DNA of 64,000 bases, taken from the NCBI RefSeq assembly GCF_001598255.1, contig NZ_BCYP01000040.1:1-64000 (forward strand), read 5' to 3'. The notes under the pieces are model-generated. The model did not search any database and had not been told where the DNA came from. It saw nothing but the letters and a program-made list of their open reading frames with translations. Below, one piece after another: positions 1-9,006 of this stretch. The position numbers were made by a program, and so were the translations under genes. Within the stretch, counting starts at the first letter, position 1. Every line of letters starts with the position of its first letter. This DNA comes from Mitsuaria chitosanitabida ATCC BAA-476 = NBRC 102408 (GTDB taxonomy: Bacteria > Pseudomonadota > Gammaproteobacteria > Burkholderiales > Burkholderiaceae_C).

Positions 1-195
1 AACCTCGGTTAAGCCCACTTCGGCTTCGGCCTGCATGCGCCGCTGAAGCTTCTCAGGCACAAAGTGGCCAGCTTCAACGGAGTCGCGGTTCAGCCGCTCC
101 GCAGCTTCGATGAGGCTGCGCTGCCGGGCGTCAGGCGTGAATCCAACTCCAGGCTGCTGTCCGGCCGGCTCAGTTGGGTCATCCTGTGTTGCCAT
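1..195 (-). CDS. Hypothetical protein, 3' end outside the window
   Basis: An open frame of 65 codons starts at the ATG at 195 and runs off the left edge of the window, so the C-terminus is missing. The visible product begins MATQDDPTEPAG and is hydrophilic and Glu/Arg/Gln-rich with no membrane segment; the part from about residue 22 looks helical. It lies 34 nt downstream of the HAD-like gene ending at 230 and on the same strand, so it is probably the last visible member of a small operon. I do not recognise a family. Base composition is less GC-rich than the rest of the window, as for its three upstream neighbours. Confidence 0.55.
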   Translation of the reverse strand, partial: MATQDDPTEPAGQQPGVGFTPDARQRSLIEAAERLNRDSVEAGHFVPEKLQRRMQAEAEVGLTEV

Positions 196-229
196 CAGCG
201 GTCTCCAGCTGTGCTTCACTGCGCATGGT

Positions 230-829
230 TCATCGCGGCCTGGACAGCGGGTTCCATACGCTGCGTGGACCAAACGGCGTTCGGATGGCAGCACGCGCCG
301 CTTCCAACAAGCCGTCGTGAAAACCCACGCCTTCCCTGCATAGCAACACGTGACCCTGCCGCATCCACTGCGTCTCCACTAGCGTGGCTCCTGAACACTC
401 ATCGTCGAGGATGAGGAAGCTCTCGCCACGACTGTGCTTGGCGAACCAACGCTGTATCGACGCCCCGCGGCCAAGGCCGTACAACTCTGGCGTGCCCCAG
501 ACCGGATGAAGGTCGGCGGCCCCGATGCGGACGCCACCAAGCTCGAACAAGGACAGGAAGCCGTTTCTCTCGACGAGGCGAAGCCACGACGTCGCAAGCA
601 CCACGCGAGGCCGGAACTCGGACATCAGCTGGTTCAACGCTGCGACAGCATGCCGCGCAAACAGACGTTCGTGAAAGTCCGCCGGCACCTTCGCAGGCTG
701 ATTGACTGCCCGCGCCGCGTCGCGCCCGTTGTAATGGGTGTTGAGTGCGAGGACGTCATCCAAATCCAAGAACAGCAGCGGCGAGGCTGGCGCCTTGACT
801 ATCGCTCCGCCGTCAACCGTCGACTTCAT
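230..829 (-). CDS. HAD-like (Swiss-army-knife type) domain protein
   Basis: A 199-residue cytosolic protein. The hydrophobic strand ending in LFLDLDDVLALN near residues 19-30 is motif I of the HAD superfamily, with Asp as potential nucleophile. ATSW near residue 80 and the FLILDDE segment near residue 139 match the arrangement of the HAD domain found in Swiss-army-knife RNA-repair proteins and in many lone small proteins. Members are inferred phosphatases or phosphotransferases of unknown substrate. The start overlaps the ancestral 3' end of the upstream frameshifted paralogue, which suggests translational coupling. Family assignment is from motif recognition; the specific role is unknown. 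Confidence 0.7.
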   Translation of the reverse strand: MKSTVDGGAIVKAPASPLLFLDLDDVLALNTHYNGRDAARAVNQPAKVPADFHERLFARHAVAALNQLMSEFRPRVVLATSWLRLVERNGFLSLFELGGVRIGAADLHPVWGTPELYGLGRGASIQRWFAKHSRGESFLILDDECSGATLVETQWMRQGHVLLCREGVGFHDGLLEAARAAIRTPFGPRSVWNPLSRPR

Positions 830-1329
830 TCCACGTCGCCTCCAGCACCTGCCTCAACCGTTTAACCACGCTAGGGTCGGACAGACCCATTGCCGGGTCG
901 CACTTCACCAGGCGCGCGCATGACCTTGTCGTACTGCCAGCCCTCGTCGTCATCATCCAGCGCGGCCCACCATCGCAGGCAGTGCGTCTTGACGTAGTTG
1001 CGAACGACACCGCAGCTTGAGTTCAGCTTCCGCGACTCGTAGAGGGTGAGCCAGACGATGGTGTCCCCTGTCGCGCCCACGATTCGCGCTTTCAGCCAAT
1101 CGGGCGCTATCGCCTTGACCTTCTCAAAACCCAGAACCATCGTTGCAGAGGTGCGGAGAACCACGTCTGCATTCAGCTCTTCGACCACCGGCTGAAGAGC
1201 ACCGACCCATTCGAAGGGCTTGGGGACACCCGGGCCGGAGATGCCCATTGGCAGCAGATACGCCATCTCTGCCCGATGGGCCACTCCATCCAAATTCAAG
1301 AAAAGGGTGGGACGCTCCTCAGCGCTCAT
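813..1329 (-). pseudogene. HAD-like paralogue, frameshifted near its 3' end
   Basis: The frame from the ATG at 1329 gives a HAD-like N-terminus (LFLNLDGVAH near residue 10), ATSA-type motif II (here RTSAT) and LDDDDEGW near residue 122, then drifts into an unrelated tail that stops at 871. At about 910-930, in the GC-alternating run read as GCGCGCGC on the minus strand, the expected C-terminus (LVKCDPAMGLSDPSVVKRL) continues in a different frame and stops at 813, overlapping the next gene's start. The motif I nucleophile Asp is Asn here, so even the intact protein may lack phosphatase chemistry. A sequencing error in the GC run is possible. The unshifted product would be 152 residues (871-1329). 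Confidence 0.6.
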
Positions 1330-1341
1330 GACCCGCCTCCG

Positions 1342-1797
1342 TCAATCGGCGGCTCGCCAGGCCTCCGCCCGATAGAGAGACTCGAGCCCCTTGAGCTGAG
1401 AGACCTCAACCGAGTTGTCTTGACACCCGACAGTCACGGAAACCCCGCTGCCGAACCGCACGACGAAGACCTCGACACCGGTGAATCGCAGCACCTCGAC
1501 GACCTCACCAAACAAGTAGCCAGGAGTGGCCTTGGGGGTGAAAACGCCGACGAATAGCGAGAAACGGACGACGCCGTCTCCGCGGCCAAAACGCAGCGCT
1601 TCGATGAAGTCACGCGTGAGCCATTGGCGGGTCTCGTACTCCCCGTTGGCACCCAACTCAGTGCGTCGCGCTTGAATCCAATGCCTTGCCGGCATTTCGA
1701 CGGCTGACCATCCACGTTGCCCACGGGCATCTGGGACGCCAGGACCAGCGAGTTTGATTTCATCTCGGATGGCAGTACGAAGGGCGTGACTGGGCAT
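1342..1797 (-). CDS. Hypothetical protein
   Basis: A 151-residue product if the ATG at 1797 is used; a GTG at 1842 would add 15 residues, and neither start has a convincing ribosome binding site. The sequence has a basic helical N-terminus, then ARHWIQARRTELG and a C-terminal half rich in short beta strands (VVRFSLFVGVF, VEVFVVRFGSG). No cysteine cluster, signal peptide or membrane span is visible. It ends 12 nt before the frameshifted HAD-like gene and is probably the first gene of the same minus-strand operon. I do not recognise the family. Confidence 0.5.
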   Translation of the reverse strand: MPSHALRTAIRDEIKLAGPGVPDARGQRGWSAVEMPARHWIQARRTELGANGEYETRQWLTRDFIEALRFGRGDGVVRFSLFVGVFTPKATPGYLFGEVVEVLRFTGVEVFVVRFGSGVSVTVGCQDNSVEVSQLKGLESLYRAEAWRAAD

Positions 1798-2029
1798 GAC
1801 AGCTTGAATCTGCAGACAGTGAGAGGGGTAGCGCGGCGACACCCGAAGAGCAGGCCTACTGGCGGACGACCTCGGATTGCTTGCGGTTCCCGGGAACCAC
1901 GACGCGGCACGGCGGAAATAGATGTCACTCGTATCGGCGCGAGAGGAGCGGTCAGTTTTCTAGCGCCTTTTGCGACAAAAGCTTGCGTTAAATGCGTTCA
2001 GAATTGCGGCAATTGGTGTCCTGCACACG

Positions 2030-5000
2030 TCACCCGCACTGCCCCACGAACCCGCACGCCGTGCAGAACTCGCAGCCATCCCGATGGATCAGCGTGGAGT
2101 TCCCGCATTCCGGGCAGCGCTTGCCGGCCATGGCCGGGACCCCGGTCGGCGGGGCCGCGGTGCGGACCTTCGCCGCCGGCGCCTGTTGCAGCAGGCCCAT
2201 GTCGACCAGCGGAAAGCCCTGTTCGTCGAGCACGCCCAGCATCGCGTAGCGGTGGATCACCAGCCGCGCGACGTAGGCCACCGTGGACGGCCACACCTGT
2301 TGGCGGCGCTCGCCGGAGAGCGTCGGCACCGGCGCCATGAAGTGGCCCAGCGGCTCGCCGACGTTGAGCAGCTTGCGCAGCTTCATGCCGATCCAGCCCG
2401 GGTCCAGCACCCGCATGTCCAGCGACAGCAGGCGCGCCAGACCGTCGAAGGCGCGCGGGTAGTTGCCCGAGAACCCCATCGCGCACGGCCGCGTGACGCT
2501 GCCACCGTCCGGCGTGGGCAGGCTCACCTCCTTGAGCGTCAGCGTGAACAGCTCGCCGGTCGCGGGGTTGTCGACGTCCACCGCCCAGGCCAGGGTGCCG
2601 GCGGTGCCGGTGCGCGGCTCCTCGCGCGAGAACATCGCGTCCAGCACCGGCGTGGGCCCGCCTTCCTGCAGCGCGCCGAGCTGCTCGCAGCGCCAGCGGA
2701 TCACCGCCGCCGTCGCCGCGACCACGCCCGGGAACAGGCGCGGCTCGCCCTGCGGCGGCATGGGCATTTCGAAGGACCGTTCCTCGGCCACCGTCGCCAG
2801 CGCGTCCAGCTTGAGCCTCAGCCAGGCCGCGTCGTTGGCGCGCAGGTCCATCGACAGCGTCTTGGCCATCGCGCCCAGACCGCGGGGCTGCTCGGCGCCG
2901 TTGACCCAGACCTCGAAGGGCAAGGTGCGGCCGAAGAGCCCGGCTTCCGGCCCCTCGGCCGGCAGCTCCCCGACGAAGAGCGCGAAGTCCCCATGCGGGT
3001 GCCGGATCATGGTCGACCAGGCCGGATTGCCGCCGGGCAGCTCGGGCCGGCTGGGCCAGCGCAGCGAGGCCAGCACCGGCTTGGGCACGCGCTCCACGCG
3101 CAGCCGCTGGTTGGGCCCGGTGTCGGGCTTGAGCGGCTCCGGCCGGGCGACCGGCTCGACGCTCAGCACCGCGCCGAGCACGCTGTTGGGCCGGTAGGTC
3201 GCGAGCCCCTTCAGCCCGCTCTTCCAGGCCCAGGCGTACAGGTCCTGGAAGTCGGCATAGGGATAGTCGGCCGGCACGTTGACGGTCTTGGAGATCGAGG
3301 TGTCGACATAGGGCGCGACCGCCGCGACCATGGCCTCGTGGTCGGCCGCGCGCAGCTCGAGCGCGGTCACGAAGGCCTCGGTCAATGGTGCGTCGGCGCC
3401 GAACAGATGCCGATACAGCCGCCACGCGTGGTCCTCGACCGCGTACTCCTTGAAGCTGTTGTCGGGCATGCGCTTCTTGCGGGTGTAGCTCCAGGAGAAG
3501 GCGGGCTCGATGCCGTTGCTCGCGTTGTCGGCGAAGGCCAGCGAGATGGTGCCGGTCGGCGCGATCGACAGCAGATGCGAGTTGCGCAGCCCCTGCGCGC
3601 GGATCTTGTCCTTGAGCCACGGCGGGAGGCGCGAGGCGAAGTTGCCGCCGGAGAGATACAGGTCCGCGTTGAAGAGCGGGAACGCGCCGCGCTCGACCGC
3701 GAGATCCGCCGAGGCCTCGTAGGCGGCGTCGCGCATGAGCTCGCTGATGCGCCGCGCCATCGCGCGAGCGGGCTCGCCGTCGTAGCGCAGCCCCAGCATG
3801 ACGAGCGCGTCGCCCAGCCCGGTGAAGCCGAGCCCGACGCGCCGCTTGTTGGAGGCCTCGAGCGCCTGCTGCGGCAAGGGCCATGGCGTCACGTCGAGCA
3901 CGTTGTCCAGCATGCGCGTGGCGACCTTGCAGACGTCGATGAAGCCTGACTCGTCGAACGTCGCCTTCGCGCCGAACGCGTCCTCCACGAAGCTCGCCAG
4001 ATTGACCGAACCGAGGCAGCAGCACCCGTAGGGCGGCAGGGGTTGCTCGGCGCAGTTGTGGACCATGAGGCCATTCGCGTCGAAGGCATGCACCTGCTCG
4101 ACGGTCACGTCGTAGACCGGCTCGACGCCGTCGGCCTCGACCGAGGCGACGGTCGCCACGAAGCGCTCGCGATTGGGCGCGCGCTTCTGGGCAGCCAGTC
4201 GATCCGCGAGACGCCGTGCCTTCGCGGTGTCGGCGAAGCCGATGCGATCGGCGAAGACCTGCAGGTTGTCGCGGGCGATAACGAGGTCGTGGAGTGCCTG
4301 GTGCGGATACTCCCGCATGCCACCTCGCCCGTCAGGCAGGGGGCGGACACCCGCGCCCCGCCGGTCCGCATAGATCGTGGCAACGATGCCGAAGCGCAGC
4401 AGCATCCGCTGGACGGCTTGCAGCACGCTGAGGTCGACCTGCGTCAGGCGCACGCTCACGCCTTTGTCCTGCGTGCCCTGCACGGAGCCATCCGCATCGA
4501 ACAGCCCTCGCAGGAAGGCGCTCTGGAACTCGGACGATGCCGATTCGATGGCCGGAGTGACGCCCTTGCCGCCAACCCCGGACCGAAGGCCCAGACGCAA
4601 CGCCAGGTCGCGCAGCGGAGCCGAAGCCATGCGCATGGAACCCTGGCGAGCGATTGGCTTCTGCCATCCACGGAAATCCGCGCGATGTGGCAGGGTGGCG
4701 ATCGCCTCGGAGATCGCCGCCGCGATCCCCTCCGCCGAGTGGGCGGGAACCTCGCCATTGGCGGCCAGCTTCAACTCAGGCGCCCACACCGTGAGAAGCG
4801 CCTTCTCCTGCTTGATATGACCATCGCCGAGCAGCGCGCCGATCAGATAGCCCTCGGCCGCCGTGAATGGCCCCGACCATCCTTCGAAGGACCGATGGTC
4901 CTGCAGCACCACCTCGTCCCCGGGCTGCAATGCGCCGGCGGCGACCCAAGCGGTCTCGGTGACGTAGCGAGTACGTTTGAGGACTCGCCGGACCGGATGG

Positions 5001-6121
5001 TCTGCCGTCAGCCGCAGCGCATGGCCCTCCTTCGTCTTCAGCGCCAGCACGGGCTTGATGCCCGTCGAGAAGAAACCGGCGGACTCCGTGCGATAGGCCT
5101 TGCCATCCACGATGGCCAGGAACGGCATGCCGATCAGATCGCTCACCTGCCGCGGCCCGTCGGCCGTCAGCACCCACGTGTCCGCCGTGACGCACGGATT
5201 CGTCGCGCTGATCGTCTCGCAGTAATGGAGGTTGTTGTCGGCGTTGATGCGGTCGAGGAAGAGCACGCCCGGCTCGGCGTGGTCGTAGGTGGAGCGCATC
5301 ACCAGGTCCCACAGCTTGCGCGCGCGCATGCGCCGGTAGATCCACAGCCCGTCCGCCCGCTGCACGGCACCGGCCGCGCGTTGTTTCTCGCCTGGCATCG
5401 CCTTGTGCACCAGCTCGAAATCGGCGTCCGCCTCCACCGCCTGCATGAACCCGTCCGTCACGCCGATCGAGATGTTGAAGTTGCGCAGATCCCCCTGGTC
5501 CTTGGCGTGGATGAAAGCCTCGATGTCCGGGTGGTCGCAGCGCAGCACGCCCATCTGCGCGCCCCGCCTGGAGCCCGCGGACTCCACCGTCTCGCAGCTG
5601 CGGTCGAAGACGCGCATGTAGCTCACCGGGCCCGACGCGCTCGATTGCGTCGACTTCACGTACGCGCCCTGGGGCCGGATCCGCGAGAAGTCGTAGCCCA
5701 CGCCGCCGCCGCGCCGCATGGTCTCGGCCGCCTCCGTCAGCGCGGTGTAGATGCCGGGATGGCCGTCCTCCTCTTCCGCGATCGCGTCGCCCACCGGCTG
5801 CACGAAGCAGTTGATCAGCGTGGCCGACAAGCTCGTCCCCGCGGCCGACGCGATCCGACCCGCCGGCACGAAGCCGCGCCGCTGCGCGTCCAGGAAGCGC
5901 GCCTCCCAGTGCGCGCGCTGCTCCGGCGACTCCGCCGCCGCCAGCGCCCGCGCCACCCGCGCCCGCACCTCCTCCAGGCTGCGCTCGCCCCCCTTGGCGT
6001 ATTTCTCCAGCAGCACCTCGGCGCTGATGTCCTGCGCGGGGAGGCTCTCCACGCCCACCCGCGCGGGCGTCGCCGAGGACGACGAACTCTGGGACGACTG
6101 GGAATCGGTCGAGGGATTCAT
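2030..6121 (-). CDS. nrdJ: Adenosylcobalamin-dependent (class II) ribonucleotide reductase with intein
   Basis: Reduces ribonucleotides to deoxyribonucleotides using a cobalamin-derived thiyl radical; needs no oxygen and no partner radical subunit. The precursor is 1363 residues; removing the 380-residue intein leaves about 983, normal for the long proteobacterial form. Visible features are [13 protein letters not shown] near residue 140, the NPC/AEQPL active-site loop split by the intein, [12 protein letters not shown], a C-terminal TSCPD-like region and a last zinc-ribbon-like segment CPECGN...CEFCTACG. The ATG at 6121 is chosen because AGGAGG lies 8 nt upstream (6130-6135); an upstream TTG at 6139 overlaps nothing useful. 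No cobalamin riboswitch is evident upstream. Identification is firm. Confidence 0.96.
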   Translation of the reverse strand: MNPSTDSQSSQSSSSSATPARVGVESLPAQDISAEVLLEKYAKGGERSLEEVRARVARALAAAESPEQRAHWEARFLDAQRRGFVPAGRIASAAGTSLSATLINCFVQPVGDAIAEEEDGHPGIYTALTEAAETMRRGGGVGYDFSRIRPQGAYVKSTQSSASGPVSYMRVFDRSCETVESAGSRRGAQMGVLRCDHPDIEAFIHAKDQGDLRNFNISIGVTDGFMQAVEADADFELVHKAMPGEKQRAAGAVQRADGLWIYRRMRARKLWDLVMRSTYDHAEPGVLFLDRINADNNLHYCETISATNPCVTADTWVLTADGPRQVSDLIGMPFLAIVDGKAYRTESAGFFSTGIKPVLALKTKEGHALRLTADHPVRRVLKRTRYVTETAWVAAGALQPGDEVVLQDHRSFEGWSGPFTAAEGYLIGALLGDGHIKQEKALLTVWAPELKLAANGEVPAHSAEGIAAAISEAIATLPHRADFRGWQKPIARQGSMRMASAPLRDLALRLGLRSGVGGKGVTPAIESASSEFQSAFLRGLFDADGSVQGTQDKGVSVRLTQVDLSVLQAVQRMLLRFGIVATIYADRRGAGVRPLPDGRGGMREYPHQALHDLVIARDNLQVFADRIGFADTAKARRLADRLAAQKRAPNRERFVATVASVEADGVEPVYDVTVEQVHAFDANGLMVHNCAEQPLPPYGCCCLGSVNLASFVEDAFGAKATFDESGFIDVCKVATRMLDNVLDVTPWPLPQQALEASNKRRVGLGFTGLGDALVMLGLRYDGEPARAMARRISELMRDAAYEASADLAVERGAFPLFNADLYLSGGNFASRLPPWLKDKIRAQGLRNSHLLSIAPTGTISLAFADNASNGIEPAFSWSYTRKKRMPDNSFKEYAVEDHAWRLYRHLFGADAPLTEAFVTALELRAADHEAMVAAVAPYVDTSISKTVNVPADYPYADFQDLYAWAWKSGLKGLATYRPNSVLGAVLSVEPVARPEPLKPDTGPNQRLRVERVPKPVLASLRWPSRPELPGGNPAWSTMIRHPHGDFALFVGELPAEGPEAGLFGRTLPFEVWVNGAEQPRGLGAMAKTLSMDLRANDAAWLRLKLDALATVAEERSFEMPMPPQGEPRLFPGVVAATAAVIRWRCEQLGALQEGGPTPVLDAMFSREEPRTGTAGTLAWAVDVDNPATGELFTLTLKEVSLPTPDGGSVTRPCAMGFSGNYPRAFDGLARLLSLDMRVLDPGWIGMKLRKLLNVGEPLGHFMAPVPTLSGERRQQVWPSTVAYVARLVIHRYAMLGVLDEQGFPLVDMGLLQQAPAAKVRTAAPPTGVPAMAGKRCPECGNSTLIHRDGCEFCTACGFVGQCG
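4055..5194 (-). other. LAGLIDADG homing-endonuclease intein in NrdJ
   Basis: A 380-residue in-frame intervening protein sequence. It starts with Cys directly after ATNP, has the block A sequence [13 protein letters not shown], block B TADH (intein residues 64-67), and ends with block G LMVHN before the extein Cys. Two dodecapeptide motifs, LIGALLGDG (117-125) and [11 protein letters not shown] (227-237), mark a LAGLIDADG endonuclease. All canonical splicing residues are present (Cys1, block B His, terminal His-Asn, Cys+1), so it should splice. The Cys+1 is the class II reductase active-site cysteine of the NPC(G/A)EQ motif, so the enzyme cannot work until splicing has occurred. Confidence 0.95.
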
Positions 6122-6398
6122 GCGCCACGCCTCCTGCAACGCCGGCCCCGGCCGGCGACGAACACCCGGGAACGGACCATCCTAGTCCTGACCTCCTCGC
6201 GCCGCCGGACGGGTCCCTCGAATCCGTCATCCCGTCATCACGGGCCCGCCATCACGGCGTCATCGGCCCTCAGGCTCCGTGAGCGCGCACTTGCCGCGCA
6301 GGCGTTGCCGCGCATCCGGCTCGCCCCGCCGTTCATCGGTTTTCCCACTGGTAAGCCCGCATGGGATGTCCGGATCTCGGACGCTATCCTTTTCCGCC
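6122..6398. other. Divergent intergenic region nrdJ / GGDEF-like gene
   Basis: A 277-nt GC-rich gap between two divergent genes. It must hold both promoters. Apart from the nrdJ ribosome binding site (AGGAGG at 6130-6135, minus strand) I see only repeated GTCATC-like words around 6225-6265. No cobalamin riboswitch core and no pair of NrdR-box palindromes is apparent to me. Confidence 0.4.
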
Positions 6399-7067
6399 AT
6401 GAACCTTGACAAGGTCTTGCGTGCCAGCCCCGGAACCCTGGGCGATCTGGAACAAGGCTGCGCCGATGCCCGCCGTCTGATCGTGGACGGCCAGATCGAC
6501 GCGGCCCGGGCTCGCCTGGACGAGCTGCGCAAGACCCATGGCGACGACCAGGCCCCGCTGCAGGAAGCCCTCAGCGCCGCGGCCGAGGCGCAGGGCGATC
6601 TCGCCGCCGCGCTGTCGCATCACAAGCGTTTCCACGCGCTGGCCATGGCCGCCGGCGCCTCGTCGCCGCTGGCCTCGCGCGACCAGTTGCTCGCGCGGCT
6701 GGTCGAGCGCCAGCAGCAGAACTCCCCCGACATGGCCTGGTGCCTGGTGGCGCTGGCCGCCGCGCGCGCGCCGGCCGGCGCGCTGCCGCACATGCTGCGC
6801 CAGCAGTGCCGCGCGCAGGACGTGCTGGCGCTGGGTCAGGGCGAGGCCATGCTCATGCTGCTGCATGACGTGGACCTGCCCACCGGCCGCAAGGTCTGCG
6901 AGCGCTTCCGCGCCGTGTGGATGCAGCAGCAACCGATCGCCGGTCCGCTCAGCATGGGCCTGACCGCCTGGCGCGGTCCGGGCGACACCGGCAGCGGCCT
7001 GCTCGGCCGCGCGGAACACGCGCTGGCGCGCAGCCAGCGCGAAGGCGCCCCGCTGCGCACCGGTTGA
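6399..7067 (+). CDS. Hypothetical protein with a degenerate GGDEF-like C-terminal half
   Basis: A 222-residue soluble protein starting MNLDKVLRASPG; the frame is open further upstream but that part is non-coding in character. The first 110 residues are helical with TPR-like spacing (ARRLIVDGQIDAARARLDELR, then AAEAQGDLAAALSHH). The last 70 (GEAMLMLLHDVDLPTGRKVCERFRA... ending LLGRAEHALARSQREG) resemble the second half of a diguanylate cyclase domain, including the RAD-x-ALY-x-AK-like helix, but the GG(D/E)EF signature itself is absent. It is therefore unlikely to make c-di-GMP. It may act as a protein-interaction or sensory remnant. Moderate confidence in the gene, low in function. Confidence 0.6.
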   Translation: MNLDKVLRASPGTLGDLEQGCADARRLIVDGQIDAARARLDELRKTHGDDQAPLQEALSAAAEAQGDLAAALSHHKRFHALAMAAGASSPLASRDQLLARLVERQQQNSPDMAWCLVALAAARAPAGALPHMLRQQCRAQDVLALGQGEAMLMLLHDVDLPTGRKVCERFRAVWMQQQPIAGPLSMGLTAWRGPGDTGSGLLGRAEHALARSQREGAPLRTG

Positions 7068-7163
7068 GCGCGGCCTCCCGCCGCGCCCCCTCCGCCTCGC
7101 CCTCGTCCGACGAGCCCCGCTCGCCGGACACCGTCGGGGGTCCGGATCGACCGGATCGCCCGA

Positions 7164-7826
7164 TCAGAACGGGTTGATCGTCTTCTCGCGGCGATAGTGG
7201 ATATAGCCCACGCTGGCCCCGGCGCGCAGGCCCACGCCCAGGCGGATCGGCGCCAGGGTGATGCCGTTGGCGCGCTGGTAGTTGATGCCGGCGCCGCCGA
7301 TGTAGTACAGGCTGCCGTCCACGCCGGGGAAGCGTCGATAGATGGCGCTCGGCTTGGGCAGCTTGTAGACCAGCGTGAACACCTTGGACGCGTTGCCGCC
7401 GATGTCGAACCCGATCGACGGACCGGCCCAGTAGACCTTGGCGGCGCCGCCGTGCTTCATCAGCAGGTCGCCCTCGCCGTAGCGCAGGCCCACGGTCACC
7501 GCGCCGCCGGCCTCCTGGCCCTTGATGTAGGCGTTCGGGCGGCCCTGCTCCTTGAAGGCCTTCTCGATCACCTTGGCCAGGCCCTCGGTGGTCTCGCCGA
7601 AGAAGTCGGTCGCGGCCTTCAGCACGGAGTCCTGGTCGTAGGTGTCGTCCTCGTTCTCCGCCGCCAGCGCCGGCAGCGCGCCCAGCCCCGCCGGCAGCAC
7701 CAGGCCCGCGGCCGTGTATCGGCCCAGGCGGCTCAACGCGTCGCGGCGCGCCAGCAGCGGCTGGCCGTCCAGGTCTTGCAGGTCGGTCGATTCAGTCATC
7801 TCGGTCAGGGGCACTTGGCGGTTCAT
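7164..7826 (-). CDS. DUF1134 (EipA-like) exported protein
   Basis: A 220-residue protein that matches the DUF1134 family very closely along residues 60-220 (ATDFFGETTEGLAKVIEKAF, GPSIGFDIGGNASKVF, YRRFPGVDGSLYYIGG, ending INPF). Family members are envelope proteins; in Brucella the homologue EipA is periplasmic and affects envelope integrity. An N-terminal stretch ARRDALSRLGRYTAAGLVLPAGLGALPALAAE supports export, with cleavage after ALA near residue 56. The ATG at 7826 has GGAG six nt upstream. It is a single minus-strand gene, convergent with the gene on its left. Family is firm; function in this species is not known. Confidence 0.88.
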   Translation of the reverse strand: MNRQVPLTEMTESTDLQDLDGQPLLARRDALSRLGRYTAAGLVLPAGLGALPALAAENEDDTYDQDSVLKAATDFFGETTEGLAKVIEKAFKEQGRPNAYIKGQEAGGAVTVGLRYGEGDLLMKHGGAAKVYWAGPSIGFDIGGNASKVFTLVYKLPKPSAIYRRFPGVDGSLYYIGGAGINYQRANGITLAPIRLGVGLRAGASVGYIHYRREKTINPF

Positions 7827-8060
7827 GCGGATCTCCGGGTTAGTCGGAATGGCGTCGGGTTCAGCCCGTCAGGCAATCGGGGTGCCCGCTCTCCGAACAG
7901 ACGAATGCTACGCCGCCGAGTGACGGACGGCATGGCGGATCGACAGGTCGCGCCTATACACTGCGCGAACGCCGAGACAGAGGGATCCCCGAAGACCAAC
8001 AAGGAGCGGCGATGCATGCAAACAGCAGTCGTGACAAGAGTGCGTCAAGGAGGACATGCA

Positions 8061-8489
8061 GTGAGCAGTGACCTGCCCCGTCTGGCCCGAGCGCTGGAGT
8101 ATCTGGACATGGCGTCCGCGCTGTACCTGGCCGGCGGCGCCGACCATTCGGCGCAGTTGCTGGCCGCCGCGGGCGAACGCCTGCTCGGCGACCTCGCCCG
8201 CCTGATCCAGTCGCCGGAGCACGGCGCCGAGGTCCAGCAACTGCTGGCCCGCCTCGCCCAGCACCACGTCAGCCAGCCCGTGCCGGACGTTCCCGGCCAC
8301 AACCAGTCGCGCCAGCTGCAAGCCATGCTGTCGCGCCAGGAATCGCCCGAGGCGACCGAGCTGCGCCAGGCCACGTCCGCGCTGCTGCGCGCCGCCTGGT
8401 ACCTGCTGGAGACCATGGGGCTGGAACCGCTGGCCCCCTCGCGTTTGCATCAGGCCATCGAGAAGAGCACGATCTACGCCGAGCTCTGA
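8061..8489 (+). CDS. Hypothetical helical protein
   Basis: A 142-residue, Leu/Ala-rich, probably all-helical cytosolic protein (LPRLARALEYLDMASALYLAGG, HSAQLLAAAGERLLGDLARLI), with ELRQATSALLRAAWYLLETMG near the C-terminus. I chose the GTG at 8061 because AGGAGG sits 7 nt upstream (8048-8053) and the preceding 15 codons of the longer frame (ATG at 8016) use A-rich third positions unlike the rest of the gene. No family is recognised. The gene precedes a PilZ-domain gene by 82 nt on the same strand. Confidence 0.6.
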   Translation: MSSDLPRLARALEYLDMASALYLAGGADHSAQLLAAAGERLLGDLARLIQSPEHGAEVQQLLARLAQHHVSQPVPDVPGHNQSRQLQAMLSRQESPEATELRQATSALLRAAWYLLETMGLEPLAPSRLHQAIEKSTIYAEL

Positions 8490-8571
8490 TCCGAGCCCAC
8501 CGCGCCGCGGCGCCCGATCTGGTGTCGGACCCGCGAGCTCCCTCCACGCCGACCGCCGCGAGCCCACGCCC

Positions 8572-8943
8572 ATGAGCACCACCGACTCCGAACGCCGTCA
8601 TTTCTCGCGGATCGCGTTCGCGGGTCCGGCCCAGCTCGTCTCGGTCGAGCAGCGCCTGCCGGTGCAGGTGCTGGACCTGTCGCTCAAGGGCGCCCTGCTG
8701 CTGCTGCCCGAGGGGGCGGCCATCGAGCCCGGCGCGCTGTGCCTGCTGGATCTGCCGCTGGCCCCGCATGAGGGCCGCATCACGATGGCCGCCCAGCTGG
8801 CCCATGTGAACGGTGACCGCGCCGGTCTGCTGTGCCTGGGCATCGACATCGAGAGCATCACCCACCTGCGCCGCGTCATCGAGCTCAACCTCGGCGACGC
8901 CACGCTGGCCGAGCGCGACCTCAAGGCGCTGGCCGCGCTCTGA
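8572..8943 (+). CDS. PilZ-domain c-di-GMP receptor
   Basis: A 123-residue single-domain PilZ protein. The two ligand motifs are present: RRHFSR (residues 8-13; the RxxxR arginine pair) and DLSLKGALL (residues 37-45; the D/N-x-S-x-x-G motif). Such proteins bind cyclic di-GMP and pass the signal to flagellar, pilus or exopolysaccharide machinery by protein contact. The rest is a compact beta barrel followed by a C-terminal helix (RRVIELNLGDATLAERDL). No ribosome binding site is obvious. The EAL-domain gene at 27758 is a plausible part of the same signalling network, but nothing in the sequence links them directly. Confidence 0.85.
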   Translation: MSTTDSERRHFSRIAFAGPAQLVSVEQRLPVQVLDLSLKGALLLLPEGAAIEPGALCLLDLPLAPHEGRITMAAQLAHVNGDRAGLLCLGIDIESITHLRRVIELNLGDATLAERDLKALAAL

Positions 8944-9006
8944 CGCGGCACCCGCCGCGCCGCCTCGGGCGAAGGGGCCGGCCGGCGCCCGCCCCGCCCC
9001 CCGCGG

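Noticed and set aside
1967..1981. Terminator hairpin after nrdJ
   Set aside because: CTTTTG-CGA-CAAAAG is a six-bp stem, mostly A-T, without a T-run. It is not strong enough to list as a terminator.
1970..3949. Long plus-strand open frame (659 codons) opposite nrdJ
   Set aside because: Its product is Arg/His/Leu/Gln-rich low complexity without any motif; it is the usual antisense shadow of a GC-rich gene. nrdJ explains the region.
6122..6398. Cobalamin riboswitch before nrdJ
   Set aside because: The upstream sequence has no recognisable B12-box core and only short self-complementary words; the AGGAGG directly before the ATG explains translation.
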